From an uncultured Muribaculaceae bacterium (GTDB lineage: Bacteria; Bacteroidota; Bacteroidia; Bacteroidales; Muribaculaceae), in assembly GCA_910577315.1 (NCBI GenBank), contig CAJTME010000005.1:95808-159807 (forward strand): a stretch of 64,000 nt of DNA. Reading direction: 5' to 3'. Positions 1 through 8,269 of the stretch are shown here, piece by piece. Each line of letters begins with the position of its first letter. The first letter of the stretch is position 1. Position numbers and translations under genes: made by a program. The notes under the pieces were generated by a model. It was not told the origin of the DNA. It ran no database searches and saw nothing but the letters and a program-made list of their open reading frames with translations.

Positions 1-54
<54 letters not shown>

Positions 55-77
55 CTGATTGCCCTCAGCATCATTCT

Positions 78-161
78 GTCCGGGTGGTGGAATTGGTAGA
101 CACGCTACTTTGAGGGGGTAGTGGCCGAAAGGCTGTGTGAGTTCGAATCTCATCTCGGACA
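78..161 (+). tRNA. tRNA-Leu (anticodon GAG)
   Basis: Acceptor strands GTCCGGG (78-84) and CTCGGAC (154-160) pair over seven positions with one G-T. The anticodon arm CTACT-TTGAGGG-GGTAG gives GAG. A variable arm of class II length containing GGCCGAAAGGC and a TTCGAAT T loop complete the structure. Discriminator is A161; CCA is not encoded. It lies 23 bases after tRNA-Gly, so the two are probably cotranscribed. Confidence 0.95.
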
Positions 162-165
162 CTTG

Positions 166-205
166 AAAACCGCGAATGTGCAAGCATATCGCGGTTTTCT
201 GTTTT
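166..205 (+). terminator. Intrinsic terminator of the tRNA pair
   Basis: A ten-base perfect stem (AAAACCGCGA at 166-175 with TCGCGGTTTT at 189-198) is followed by CTGTTTTT. It stands directly behind tRNA-Leu. Confidence 0.85.
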
Positions 206-318
206 TGCATACCTGCCCCGCCGTTGACCATCGCTGTGCAGCTGTTGGCCAACGACGTTAAACTTTCGACATGCGGTCAGTCTTATTAATACGTACTGAT
301 TATTCATCCCGACACATC

Positions 319-1341
319 ATGAAGCTAAAATCACTTACATCAAAAGCTGTTCTTGCAGTTGCAATCGCCTGCGCGCTGCCCGCTTTCGCATCCTGTTCAA
401 AAGGCGACTCTGCCAAGACGCAGGAGGCAGCCACCGAACAGAATCAACAGAAACCTGGCAATCCCGGAGGCCCGCGTCTCGGCTCGCCCGGCGGTGGCCC
501 GGCAATAGACAAGACCGGCGACTCGACACTGCAGGCCATGATAAAGACCCTGCTGCCTGATTTCAAACAGTTGGAATACACCGATGCCGAAACCGGCAAG
601 ACGATGAAATATAATCTCTTCTCGCCGCAGGACATCAAACAGGGCGCCAAATACCCGCTCGTACTTTTTATGGCCGACGCAAGCACCCCCGGCGATGACT
701 ACACCACTCCGCTAACCCAGGGCTACGGCGCCCTCGTATGGGCCACCGCCGAATCACAGGAAAAGAATCCTTGCTACGTACTCGTACCGCAGTTCTCGGG
801 CGTAGCCGTCAACGATGCCTATGAGCACACAGACGAGGTCGACATGGTAATCCGCATGCTCCGCAAGGTGGCCGCCGACAACAATGTTGACACCGCCCGC
901 CTCTATACCACCGGCCAGTCGATGGGCGGCATGATTTCGATGTACTACAACATCACCTACCCCGACGTGTTCGCGGCATCGCTGTTTGTCGACTGCCACT
1001 GGGACACCTCGAATTTCGACGAGCTGGCAAAACATAAATTCGTCTATGTCACCGCCGGCAAGAGCGGCAAATCGTTCGCCTGCATCGAAGCTGTCGAATC
1101 GGCCGCCCGCCAGGACGGCGTGGAATATGAATACGACACATGGAGCGCCAAGCTGCCCGCTGCCGAACAGGATTCACTCGCATCGGCCATGCTCGCAAAG
1201 GGCGCCCCGGTCAATATAATCAACTTCACGCCCAAATCGGTTCTTCCCGACGACGGAAAAGGAAGTGAGCACATGTATTCATTTGACTATGCCTATCGGC
1301 TCACCCCAGTGCGCGACTGGCTGTTCAAACAAAGAAAATAG
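319..1341 (+). CDS. Alpha/beta-hydrolase-fold esterase-like lipoprotein
   Basis: A 340-residue secreted hydrolase-like protein. The ATG at 319 was chosen because it begins a signal sequence (MKLKSLTSKAVL...) ending in AFASC, a probable lipoprotein cleavage site; the upstream in-frame ATG at 271 would put 16 residues before it. A Gly/Pro-rich linker follows, then an alpha/beta hydrolase core with the nucleophile elbow GQSMGG (Ser201), a strand-turn VDCHWD and a late His (GSEHMYSF). This resembles the esterase/phospholipase and prolyl-oligopeptidase-like groups; substrate unknown. It stands alone, ended by the hairpin at 1381-1414. Confidence 0.75.
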   Translation: MKLKSLTSKAVLAVAIACALPAFASCSKGDSAKTQEAATEQNQQKPGNPGGPRLGSPGGGPAIDKTGDSTLQAMIKTLLPDFKQLEYTDAETGKTMKYNLFSPQDIKQGAKYPLVLFMADASTPGDDYTTPLTQGYGALVWATAESQEKNPCYVLVPQFSGVAVNDAYEHTDEVDMVIRMLRKVAADNNVDTARLYTTGQSMGGMISMYYNITYPDVFAASLFVDCHWDTSNFDELAKHKFVYVTAGKSGKSFACIEAVESAARQDGVEYEYDTWSAKLPAAEQDSLASAMLAKGAPVNIINFTPKSVLPDDGKGSEHMYSFDYAYRLTPVRDWLFKQRK

Positions 1342-1380
1342 GCTAATTTTTGGTAATGTTTTTTTAGAGTATCCGAACGT

Positions 1381-1420
1381 AACAAGATTGCTTCCAGCAA
1401 GGGGCAATCTTGTTATTTTT
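1381..1420 (+). terminator. Intrinsic terminator after the esterase gene
   Basis: Perfect 11-base stem AACAAGATTGC / GCAATCTTGTT (1381-1391 with 1404-1414) followed by ATTTTT. It lies 39 bases behind the esterase stop and 28 bases before the MFS start. Confidence 0.85.
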
Positions 1421-1448
1421 CGATTGCACAACCATTCAATACAGCTCA

Positions 1449-2828
1449 ATGAACGAATCAAGCGAAATAAAATTCTCGATACGCAATTATGTCGCCGTGG
1501 TGGCAATCCTCATCGTGCTCATCATGACGGTGCTGGACGTCACGGTGGTCAATGTCGCGCTGCCGGTGATGGCGTCGCGCTTCGGCATCACGGATTCACA
1601 GGCCGTGTGGATAATCACGGTCTATCAGCTGGTGATAACGATGCTGTTGCTGCCGATGTCGTCGTTCGGCGACCGATACAGCTACCGGCGGTCGTTTCTC
1701 GTGGGTGTGGTGATTTTCACCGCGGCCTCGGCCCTGTGCGCCGCCTCAAACGGGTTTGCGATGATTGTTGCGGCGCGTGCCCTGCAAGGTGTGGGTGCGG
1801 CCTGCGTCATGGGCGTAAACATAGCCCTGACACGCCTGATATATCCACGCAATGTGTTGGGACGCGGGCTCGCGCTGAACGCCATGGTGATAGCCATCGC
1901 AACAGCCGCCGGCCCAACCATTGCGGGCGCGATACTGGCGGTGGCGTCATGGCACTGGCTGTTCCTGATCAACGTTCCATTCGGCATCGCGGCGTTCTTC
2001 CTGGGCAAACACCTGCTGCCCCACAATCCCCCGAAATCCGCCCGCGGAAACTATGACTGGACGAGCGCCGTGGAAAATGTTGTGGTCTTCGGCCTCATAT
2101 TTCTTGCGCTCGGCAGCTTCGCACGCAAGGGCGATGTAACGCTCAACTCGCTCATACTGGCAGCCGGTCTCATAACGGGTGTGTTTTACGTCAGGCGGCA
2201 ACTCCACCGCGAGTCGCCGCTGCTCCCGGTCGACCTGTTCCGCATCCGGCTATATTCCCTCAGCATCTCCACATCGGTAAGTTCGTTCATAGCCCAGAAC
2301 CTCGCAATGATTTCCCTGCCGTTCCTGTTTCTCAACACCCATGGCTTCTCGGAAATAACAACCGGCCTGCTGATGACACCGTGGCCGCTTGCCACTATGA
2401 TTGTCTCGCCCCTGGCGGCACGGTTTGTCGAGCGCCACAACGCCGGCGCGACGGCTGCCTGCGGTATGGGAGTGTATGCCGTGGGCGTATTGCTTTTGCT
2501 CCTCGCTCCCGCAAGCATTTCAGAATGGAATATCGCATGGCGCATGGCTGTGTGCGGAATCGGGTTCGGGATGTTCCAGACGCCAAACAACATCGTCATG
2601 GTCATGGCCACACCTGTCCACCGCACCGGCGGAGCCGGCGGCATGCAGAGCACCGCGCGCCTTGTCGGCCAGACATTGGGCGCGACACTTGTAACGGTTG
2701 TATTCTCCCTGACATCAAACATGGTCCAGTCCGTCCACCTATGCCTGACGCTCGCACTGGCATTTGCCATAGTGGCCGGACTTTTCAGCCTCGGCCGCAT
2801 AAGCAGGATAAAGAAACCGCTTGCGTAG
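1449..2828 (+). CDS. DHA2-family (EmrB/QacA type) MFS exporter
   Basis: A 459-residue inner-membrane drug/proton antiporter-like protein, the usual length for the 14-helix DHA2 group. The ATG at 1449 is preferred to one 13 codons upstream because the first helix then starts at about residue 14. Visible motifs: LDVTVVNVALP (29-39) in helix 1, motif A GDRYSYRRS (74-82) in the loop after helix 2, and RALQGVGAA in helix 4. The rest is hydrophobic to a short basic tail (SRIKKPLA). No adaptor (EmrA) or TolC-like gene is adjacent, so the substrate cannot be inferred. It is convergent with the xusC-like gene. Confidence 0.9.
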   Translation: MNESSEIKFSIRNYVAVVAILIVLIMTVLDVTVVNVALPVMASRFGITDSQAVWIITVYQLVITMLLLPMSSFGDRYSYRRSFLVGVVIFTAASALCAASNGFAMIVAARALQGVGAACVMGVNIALTRLIYPRNVLGRGLALNAMVIAIATAAGPTIAGAILAVASWHWLFLINVPFGIAAFFLGKHLLPHNPPKSARGNYDWTSAVENVVVFGLIFLALGSFARKGDVTLNSLILAAGLITGVFYVRRQLHRESPLLPVDLFRIRLYSLSISTSVSSFIAQNLAMISLPFLFLNTHGFSEITTGLLMTPWPLATMIVSPLAARFVERHNAGATAACGMGVYAVGVLLLLLAPASISEWNIAWRMAVCGIGFGMFQTPNNIVMVMATPVHRTGGAGGMQSTARLVGQTLGATLVTVVFSLTSNMVQSVHLCLTLALAFAIVAGLFSLGRISRIKKPLA

Positions 2829-2847
2829 GCTTCTTTGAGGCAATATA

Positions 2848-2892
2848 GACATGAACAGGGTATGACGCGCGGCGTCACACCCTGTTCATGTC
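2848..2892. terminator. Long hairpin between convergent genes
   Basis: GACATGAACAGGGT (2848-2861) pairs perfectly with 2879-2892, and TGACGC/GCGTCA pairs inside. No U tract on either side is strong, but its place between two converging genes suggests a bidirectional terminator. Confidence 0.65.
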
Positions 2893-2923
2893 TCAAGCGT
2901 CAAAAGACGTTCGTTTTCACATC

Positions 2924-4228
2924 TCACGCATGAGCGTGGTGATGGTCGTGATGATGGTCTTTTTTCTTCGTCAGATGGCGAATCCAGATGTAGTAGCCAG
3001 TGAGCGGCAGGGTGGCGCCGAGGAGGGCGCCGAGCAGCCACAGGATGCGTGTGATCCAGCCACCCAGACCGCCGGTGTGGATGGCGTAAATCCAGCCACG
3101 GAGTTTGTCGGCGCCCTTGGCATCGGCATAAAGGGCGGTGGGAGTAATCTCGCCTGAACGGCGGTTGAACTCATAGCGGTTGGCGGCGCGGCCGTTGCCG
3201 GTGGTGCCGAGAGTCACCGAAGCGGTCTCAGGGCCAACGGTGATTTGCGGTGCGTCGGGATTCTGCGCTTTCAGGGCATCGTAAACCTGCTGCCAGCGGC
3301 CGAATTCCGAACGGCGGTGCCCGCCGCGTTCTCCGCGTTCTCCGCGTTCGCCACGACGGTGCTCGCCGTCGCCATGGCCTTCACCGTGCCAGTTGCCCTC
3401 GCCACGTTGTCCGCGGCCTTCGGGACGGCCTTCGCCACGCTCACCGCGTTCACCGCGGCCTTCGCCACGCTGTCCACGTCCTCCCTTTTCCTCAACAGCT
3501 GCGGTTTTAGGCGCAGACTGGCCGAAATTGCGGGGAGTGTGCTCGACACCGCACACGGCATAGAAAGCCGTGCGGTACCAGCCGAACGAATAGGTAAGGC
3601 CGGTAAGGGCCATTGCCAGAACGAAAATCAGGGCATACATGCCGCCCGCCACGTGCAGACCTTTCCAAAAACCTTTCCAACCGTGCGAAAAGGATATTGA
3701 CAGGCTGTGGCGCAGACCCTTGCGGGCGCGGGGCCACCATATCACCACACCCGTTATGAGGGCGATGACAAAAATGATGGTGGAGATTCCAACGAGTGTC
3801 TTGCCCACCTTTACACCCTCTCCGTGGGGATTGGCGCTGTCGAGCAGCCAACGGTGCAGCTTGAACATTGTGGAGAAGAATCCGAGGCGCTCATACTTGC
3901 CGGTCACCTCGCCGGTGTACTGATTTACATAAACGGATGCGCGGCGCGGTTTTGACAGGCTGACCTGATACGCGCGGTCGCTGTCAGCGAAAACGGTGAC
4001 GCCGGTGATGGAAACGCTGTCGGGCAACGTGGCCTTGACACCCTCCATCAGTTCGTCCATCGGCAGGGGCATGCGACCGGCTGGGTCAACCGTGTAGACC
4101 TCGCTTTTCACGGCCCTGGTTATCTCGGGCTCGAAAATGAGCATTGCGCCCGAGAAGCATATCAGGGTGATGAAGATGCCGAAAGGAACCGACAGCCACA
4201 GATGGATTTTCCTGAAGAATTTCATCAT
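2924..4228 (-). CDS. xusC: PepSY-associated TM inner-membrane protein, XusC-like
   Basis: 434 residues of the PepSY_TM (PiuB-like) family. Membrane segments lie near 13-32, 147-165, 193-214 and 395-416; the PepSY-like domain fills 37-110 between the first two. Two features are odd: residues 249-306 are almost only Gly, Arg and Glu with some His (runs of RGERGE), and the C-terminus is a His tail (HHHDHHHAHA). In Bacteroides thetaiotaomicron XusC the related protein is the inner-membrane member of the XusABC siderophore system and is thought to act in iron release or reduction. The start lies six bases behind the DUF4374 stop, so it is the last gene of the operon. The symbol is by analogy. Confidence 0.85.
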   Translation of the reverse strand: MMKFFRKIHLWLSVPFGIFITLICFSGAMLIFEPEITRAVKSEVYTVDPAGRMPLPMDELMEGVKATLPDSVSITGVTVFADSDRAYQVSLSKPRRASVYVNQYTGEVTGKYERLGFFSTMFKLHRWLLDSANPHGEGVKVGKTLVGISTIIFVIALITGVVIWWPRARKGLRHSLSISFSHGWKGFWKGLHVAGGMYALIFVLAMALTGLTYSFGWYRTAFYAVCGVEHTPRNFGQSAPKTAAVEEKGGRGQRGEGRGERGERGEGRPEGRGQRGEGNWHGEGHGDGEHRRGERGERGERGGHRRSEFGRWQQVYDALKAQNPDAPQITVGPETASVTLGTTGNGRAANRYEFNRRSGEITPTALYADAKGADKLRGWIYAIHTGGLGGWITRILWLLGALLGATLPLTGYYIWIRHLTKKKDHHHDHHHAHA

Positions 4229-4234
4229 GACGGT

Positions 4235-5662
4235 TTATTTTGCGGGTTCCATATAGCCCATTGCGGTGATGTCGGTGCCCTCGACCGTCACGCCCTTCTG
4301 AGCCACAGCGGTCTTGGGATCGATGCGGTAGATGGCGGGATAGCCGCTTTCAGAATTGACGGGGATGTAGACATAGCCGTTGTGAGTGTAGACGGTCTTA
4401 CCGAAGCCGGTGATGTCGGAGGGGAGATTGGTCACATAGGTGAGCTTCTTGGCGTCGGCGTCGAAGATTGCGAGCTCGGTTGCAGCGAAGCCCTTCTGGG
4501 TGAGGGGACGGTCATACATCACGAAGATGAAGTAGTTGCCGCCTGCGGGCCAGCAGCGCATGAACGACTTGCCACCGGTCTGCTCCTCAAGGTTGCAGTA
4601 GTAATCGTCGAAGTTTTTCTTACCGGCAGGGATGCGGACAACACCGGCGGGAAGTTTGGTCTGCTGACGCGAGTCGGTCATGGTCTTGGCGTAGCTGGGC
4701 GAGAACACATAGATGTCGCCGTTTTCGGCAGCCCATATGGTCTGGTAATACTGCGAGCGGAAGCGACCGCAAGGGGTCGAAATCTTGTTACTCTTGATGC
4801 AGAAAGGACGGGTCATGTTCTCGTTGTCGTAAATGGCCACCCAGCCTTCGTCGGGCCACTGCGTGCCGCTGAGCTCGCCTTTCTTGTACGAACCGCCGCC
4901 CTGACCGCCATCAGCCTCGGCCACGAGGTCTTCAAATCCCGGGCGGATGCTGCCGGGGGTGTTGGCCGAACCATACTGGCTGAGACCCATGGGAATTGCG
5001 CCGCAGTAGAGCAGGTTGCCGCTCTGTTCCGCACCCGACAGTGTTACGTATTCGCCGTTGTTGAGGAGGTTTTCCATCGAGTAGGAGCCGGTCGAGGTGT
5101 CGTTGGCGCGGGAGGTCTCGTTCTTCACGTCAAGATAGGTGATAAGGAGGGTCTTGGGCAGGTAGCCGTTGCCATCGGCAAGCGCGGCGGGGCCGTCACC
5201 GGTTGAGGTGGTGAGGATGTAGTCGTTATACATGCCGTAGGACGAGAAGCGCGAAATTTTGTAACGTTCGGCGCGCTCCTTCATATTGCCGTTGTCGTTC
5301 AGCACATAGCTGCGGGTGGCGCCGGCTTCTCCCTGATTGTAGTTGAGGGCGTAGAGATAGTTTTTGTCGTGGAACACCCACTGGGTAGCGGCGTCAACCA
5401 CCAGGCCGTTATTGCCGTTGGGGGTCAGTTCGCCCTCGTCGAGCGACTCGGTGGTGAGAAGCACGGTGGCCGAGTTGCCGGAAAGCTGCACGGTGGTTGC
5501 AATCACGAATTTGGCGTTCTCGACCTCCTCGGTGGCGGGGGTGTCGGGAGTTTCGGGAGTGGGCTCGGGAGTGGGCTCGTCTTTGTCAGAGCAGGCGGTC
5601 AGCGCCAGGGCCGGGAGGGCGCAGGCGGCGATGAGACGCACGGGGATAAATTTCATATTCAT
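4235..5662 (-). CDS. xusB: DUF4374 lipoprotein, XusB-like siderophore-binding protein
   Basis: 475 residues. The signal sequence ends in the lipobox LTAC (Cys24), followed by SDKDEPTPEPTPE, an acidic stretch like the export signal that sends Bacteroidota lipoproteins to the cell surface. The remainder is the DUF4374 domain, a beta-propeller-like family. XusB of B. thetaiotaomicron has this domain and captures ferric enterobactin at the surface. Here it lies between the TonB receptor and the PepSY protein, the same order as xusABC. The ligand in this organism is unknown. Met3 is an equally possible start. Confidence 0.85.
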   Translation of the reverse strand: MNMKFIPVRLIAACALPALALTACSDKDEPTPEPTPETPDTPATEEVENAKFVIATTVQLSGNSATVLLTTESLDEGELTPNGNNGLVVDAATQWVFHDKNYLYALNYNQGEAGATRSYVLNDNGNMKERAERYKISRFSSYGMYNDYILTTSTGDGPAALADGNGYLPKTLLITYLDVKNETSRANDTSTGSYSMENLLNNGEYVTLSGAEQSGNLLYCGAIPMGLSQYGSANTPGSIRPGFEDLVAEADGGQGGGSYKKGELSGTQWPDEGWVAIYDNENMTRPFCIKSNKISTPCGRFRSQYYQTIWAAENGDIYVFSPSYAKTMTDSRQQTKLPAGVVRIPAGKKNFDDYYCNLEEQTGGKSFMRCWPAGGNYFIFVMYDRPLTQKGFAATELAIFDADAKKLTYVTNLPSDITGFGKTVYTHNGYVYIPVNSESGYPAIYRIDPKTAVAQKGVTVEGTDITAMGYMEPAK

Positions 5663-5705
5663 TGTGATATATGTTTGTTTGGATTATTATATAATTGTAC
5701 CTAAA

Positions 5706-8083
5706 TTAGTTGCCGAAGTAAACGCGCACTTTCCCGTAGAAAGCACGCCCGGCCTTCTGCAGGCTGAAATTGTCGTAAAGTCTTGCATCGGTGAAGTTGC
5801 GGCACTCAAACGAAATGTTGTAGCGTCCGTTGCACAGGGCGTACGAGAGGGTGAGGTTATGCGCGAATTGGTTGGGAACCATATACTCGTCGCTGTTGCT
5901 GCCGAGGTTCGAGGAGTAGTAACAGAACTTGTGGGTGTACTGGTTGTCGTAGGTGAGCGTGAGCACATTGCCTTTCTTGCCGAGGTCGTGCCAATAGAAA
6001 TTGACATCAGAGTCGGCGAACATGTACGGCAAGTTCGGCATGCGCTGTTTGTAGCCGAGGTTGGGCGCTGTCGAGCCCATCGCCGTCGGCATGTTGTCGC
6101 GGACGTTCATCTGGGTGAAATTACCGCCAAGGCTAATCCATTTCGACCAGCTCCACCGGGCCGACACACTCACGCCGATGGTCTTCACCTTACCGTAGTT
6201 TATATAGGTGGCAGCCGACTTACCGCCGCTGAGCGAGAGGATGTTGCGCTGGATGTAATCATGGGTATCGCGGTAGACAAACCCGGCCTCGGCATAGACG
6301 ATGTTGGTGCCGAAAGTGCGGTTGTAGCTGAGGTTGAGGTTTATGTTGTGGCTCGATTCGGGTTTAAGGGATATGTCGCCCATCTCGAGGTCCTCGTCGC
6401 CAAACATCTCTTCGATGGACGGCAGGCGGTAGGCTTTCTCATACGAGGCCTTTAGCTGGAAACCCAGGGGCATGAACCAGGTGCCTGCGGCGCCGAAGCC
6501 GAAATAGTCGACCGTGCGCGAGGTGCGCTCGTATGAATCCTGGGCCGACGAGGTTGCCATCGGTCCTGAAACATACTGGTGGTACTGCTTGCCGAACGCC
6601 GAGATGTTGACCTTGGTGTGGGGCATGTAGCGGTAGGACGCGCCCACGATGTTTTTTGTCGTTATCTTGGAAAACTCGTCCTGGCTGGGAGGTGTTGTCA
6701 GGAGGTTCTCGTTCGAGCGGTTGAAGGCGTTGAGCACGTCGTTGAAGGTGAAAAGGTGCTGCTCGCCGAGGCGGTAGTTGGCCGTGAACGTACCCGACCA
6801 GTTGTTGTTGTTGGCCTGGGAATGTTGGTAAGACTGCTCGCCAGGCGAATTGAGGCGCTGTGTCTCGCCACGCCAGTTGTATTTGTAGGAAGCGGTGTCG
6901 ACATTGACGGCGATGTCGCGGTTGTAGTTGGCATTGAAGGCCACGTCGAGGCCGCGGGTGAAGAGGTTGCGCTTGCCATACTCAATCGAGGGCATCAGCG
7001 AGTGGCCGTGGCGGTGCTTCTGACCGTAGACGATTTCCTGGCGCACGCCGGTCTGCACTTCCTTGTACATGTGCGAATAGGTGAAACCGACGAGCAAGCG
7101 ATCGGCCCACGGTTTGTTGACAAAACCGGCCTTGGCCACGATGGCCTCGTTGTGGTAAGTGTCGTTGAAACGCTGCACGTGCTCGAGCTTGGTGCGGTTG
7201 TACGAGCCGGTCTCGAAGTTCTCGACCGGCGCATCAATCCAGTAGTTGTTGTCGGAATAGTTTTGGAAAGCGTTTATCTCATACTTGAAACCGTTGGCCA
7301 GGGTCTGACCGAAGTTCACGTATGATTTGTGGGTGTTGAACGAGCCATATGAATAGGATGCGTCTACAAACCAGCGGCGCTGACGCTTGGGGGTCACGAT
7401 GTTGATTACGCCGCCGATGGCGTCCGAGCCGAAACCGACGGGAACCACGCCGCGGTACACCTCGATGCGGTCGGCGAAGTTAACGGGAATGTTTTGAGGC
7501 CGAACGAGCTGCCGACGCCTTCCTGAGGCACGCCGTCGATGAACACCTTGACGTGCTTGCCGCTGAAACCGTCCATCGTCACGGCCATGTCAGAGCCAAC
7601 GCCTCCGCTCTCGCGGATTTTCATGCCCGGAGCCTTGCTGAGGGCTTCGCTCAAAGTCTTGGTGGTGTTGACAAGTTCGCGCGTGTTGACCGCCGTCGCG
7701 TTGAAAGCCGAGTTCTTGACCTTGCTGAGCTGGCTGCCAACGACGATAACCTCGCCCAGCTGGGCCGAGGATTTAAGCTTGACGTTCAGTTTGGAGCGCT
7801 CGCCGGCTTTGATGGTCACCTTTGCTTCGTATTTCTCGAAGCCTACCGACGAAAATATTATGGTATATTCACCGGCAGGGGCTTTGATATGATAGAGACC
7901 TTTGTCGTTGGTGTTCGATACATATTCCGTGCCTTTGAGATAGACCGACACGTAGTCAACCGGCTCGCCGTCGGCCGACAATACCTTGCCGGAAATCATA
8001 CCCGTAGCCACATCGGCAGATGCGGCTACGGCAACACATAACATAAAGATCAAACACGCTGTATACCTTTTCCAAATTACCAT
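5706..8083 (-). pseudogene. xusA: TonB-dependent siderophore receptor, XusA-like, split by a one-base frameshift
   Basis: Two reading frames together make one receptor. The first part (from ATG at 8083) has a signal peptide, a carboxypeptidase-like beta domain (about 30-110), a TonB-box-like stretch (EVIVVG) and most of the plug, up to GVGSSFGLK. The second part resumes with the end of the plug (VYRGVVPVGFGSDAIGG) and the whole beta-barrel down to YFGN. Adding one A to the A4 run at 7492-7495 (TTTT on the plus strand) joins the frames as GLK-NIPVNFADRIEVYRG, the expected plug sequence. Everything else is intact, so this is either a sequence error, a recent mutation or a slipping homopolymer. 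First gene of the operon with the DUF4374 and PepSY genes. Confidence 0.85.
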
Positions 8084-8103
8084 TTTTGATTTGTTTTTAC
8101 GGT

Positions 8104-8112
8104 GCAAAGGTC
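8104..8112 (-). promoter_or_regulatory. Probable -7 element of the xus-like operon
   Basis: GACCTTTGC on the minus strand differs by one base from TAnnTTTG and lies about 20 bases before the ATG at 8083. No clear TTTG is seen at the -33 position, so the call is tentative. A possible TTG start overlapping this element was rejected. Confidence 0.45.
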
Positions 8113-8186
8113 GGAATATTATATGCCTTGTGAAATACCCGCATTAGAGTATAAAAGTCATATCCAACTGACGCATAACGGATTAT

Positions 8187-8205
8187 ATTTAAACTTATTT
8201 TAAAT
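8187..8205. promoter_or_regulatory. 19-bp palindrome upstream of the siderophore operon (possible metal-regulator site)
   Basis: ATTTAAA and TTTAAAT are perfect inverted repeats separated by five bases, 19 bp overall, the length of a Fur site. It lies about 75-100 bases upstream of the presumed -7 box, farther than usual for a Fur operator, so the assignment is speculative. The rest of 8113-8269 is AT-rich with no other clear signal. Confidence 0.25.
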
Positions 8206-8269
8206 AAATTGGTATACAGCATCTTTTCAATGGTAAACAACCGGGGCTCGGAAGGATATTTTTCGCCCA

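Noticed and set aside
4202..5206. Open frame of 334 codons antisense to the DUF4374 gene, and similar ones antisense to glutamine synthetase (37807-39120) and the AraC gene (58489-59628)
   Set aside because: They are shadows in GC-rich genes: no family, no promoter, no signal sequence.
5706..8107. Two independent genes, a short carboxypeptidase-like protein and a short receptor
   Set aside because: The N-terminal frame ends abruptly in plug sequence and the C-terminal frame begins in the middle of it; one added base rejoins them.
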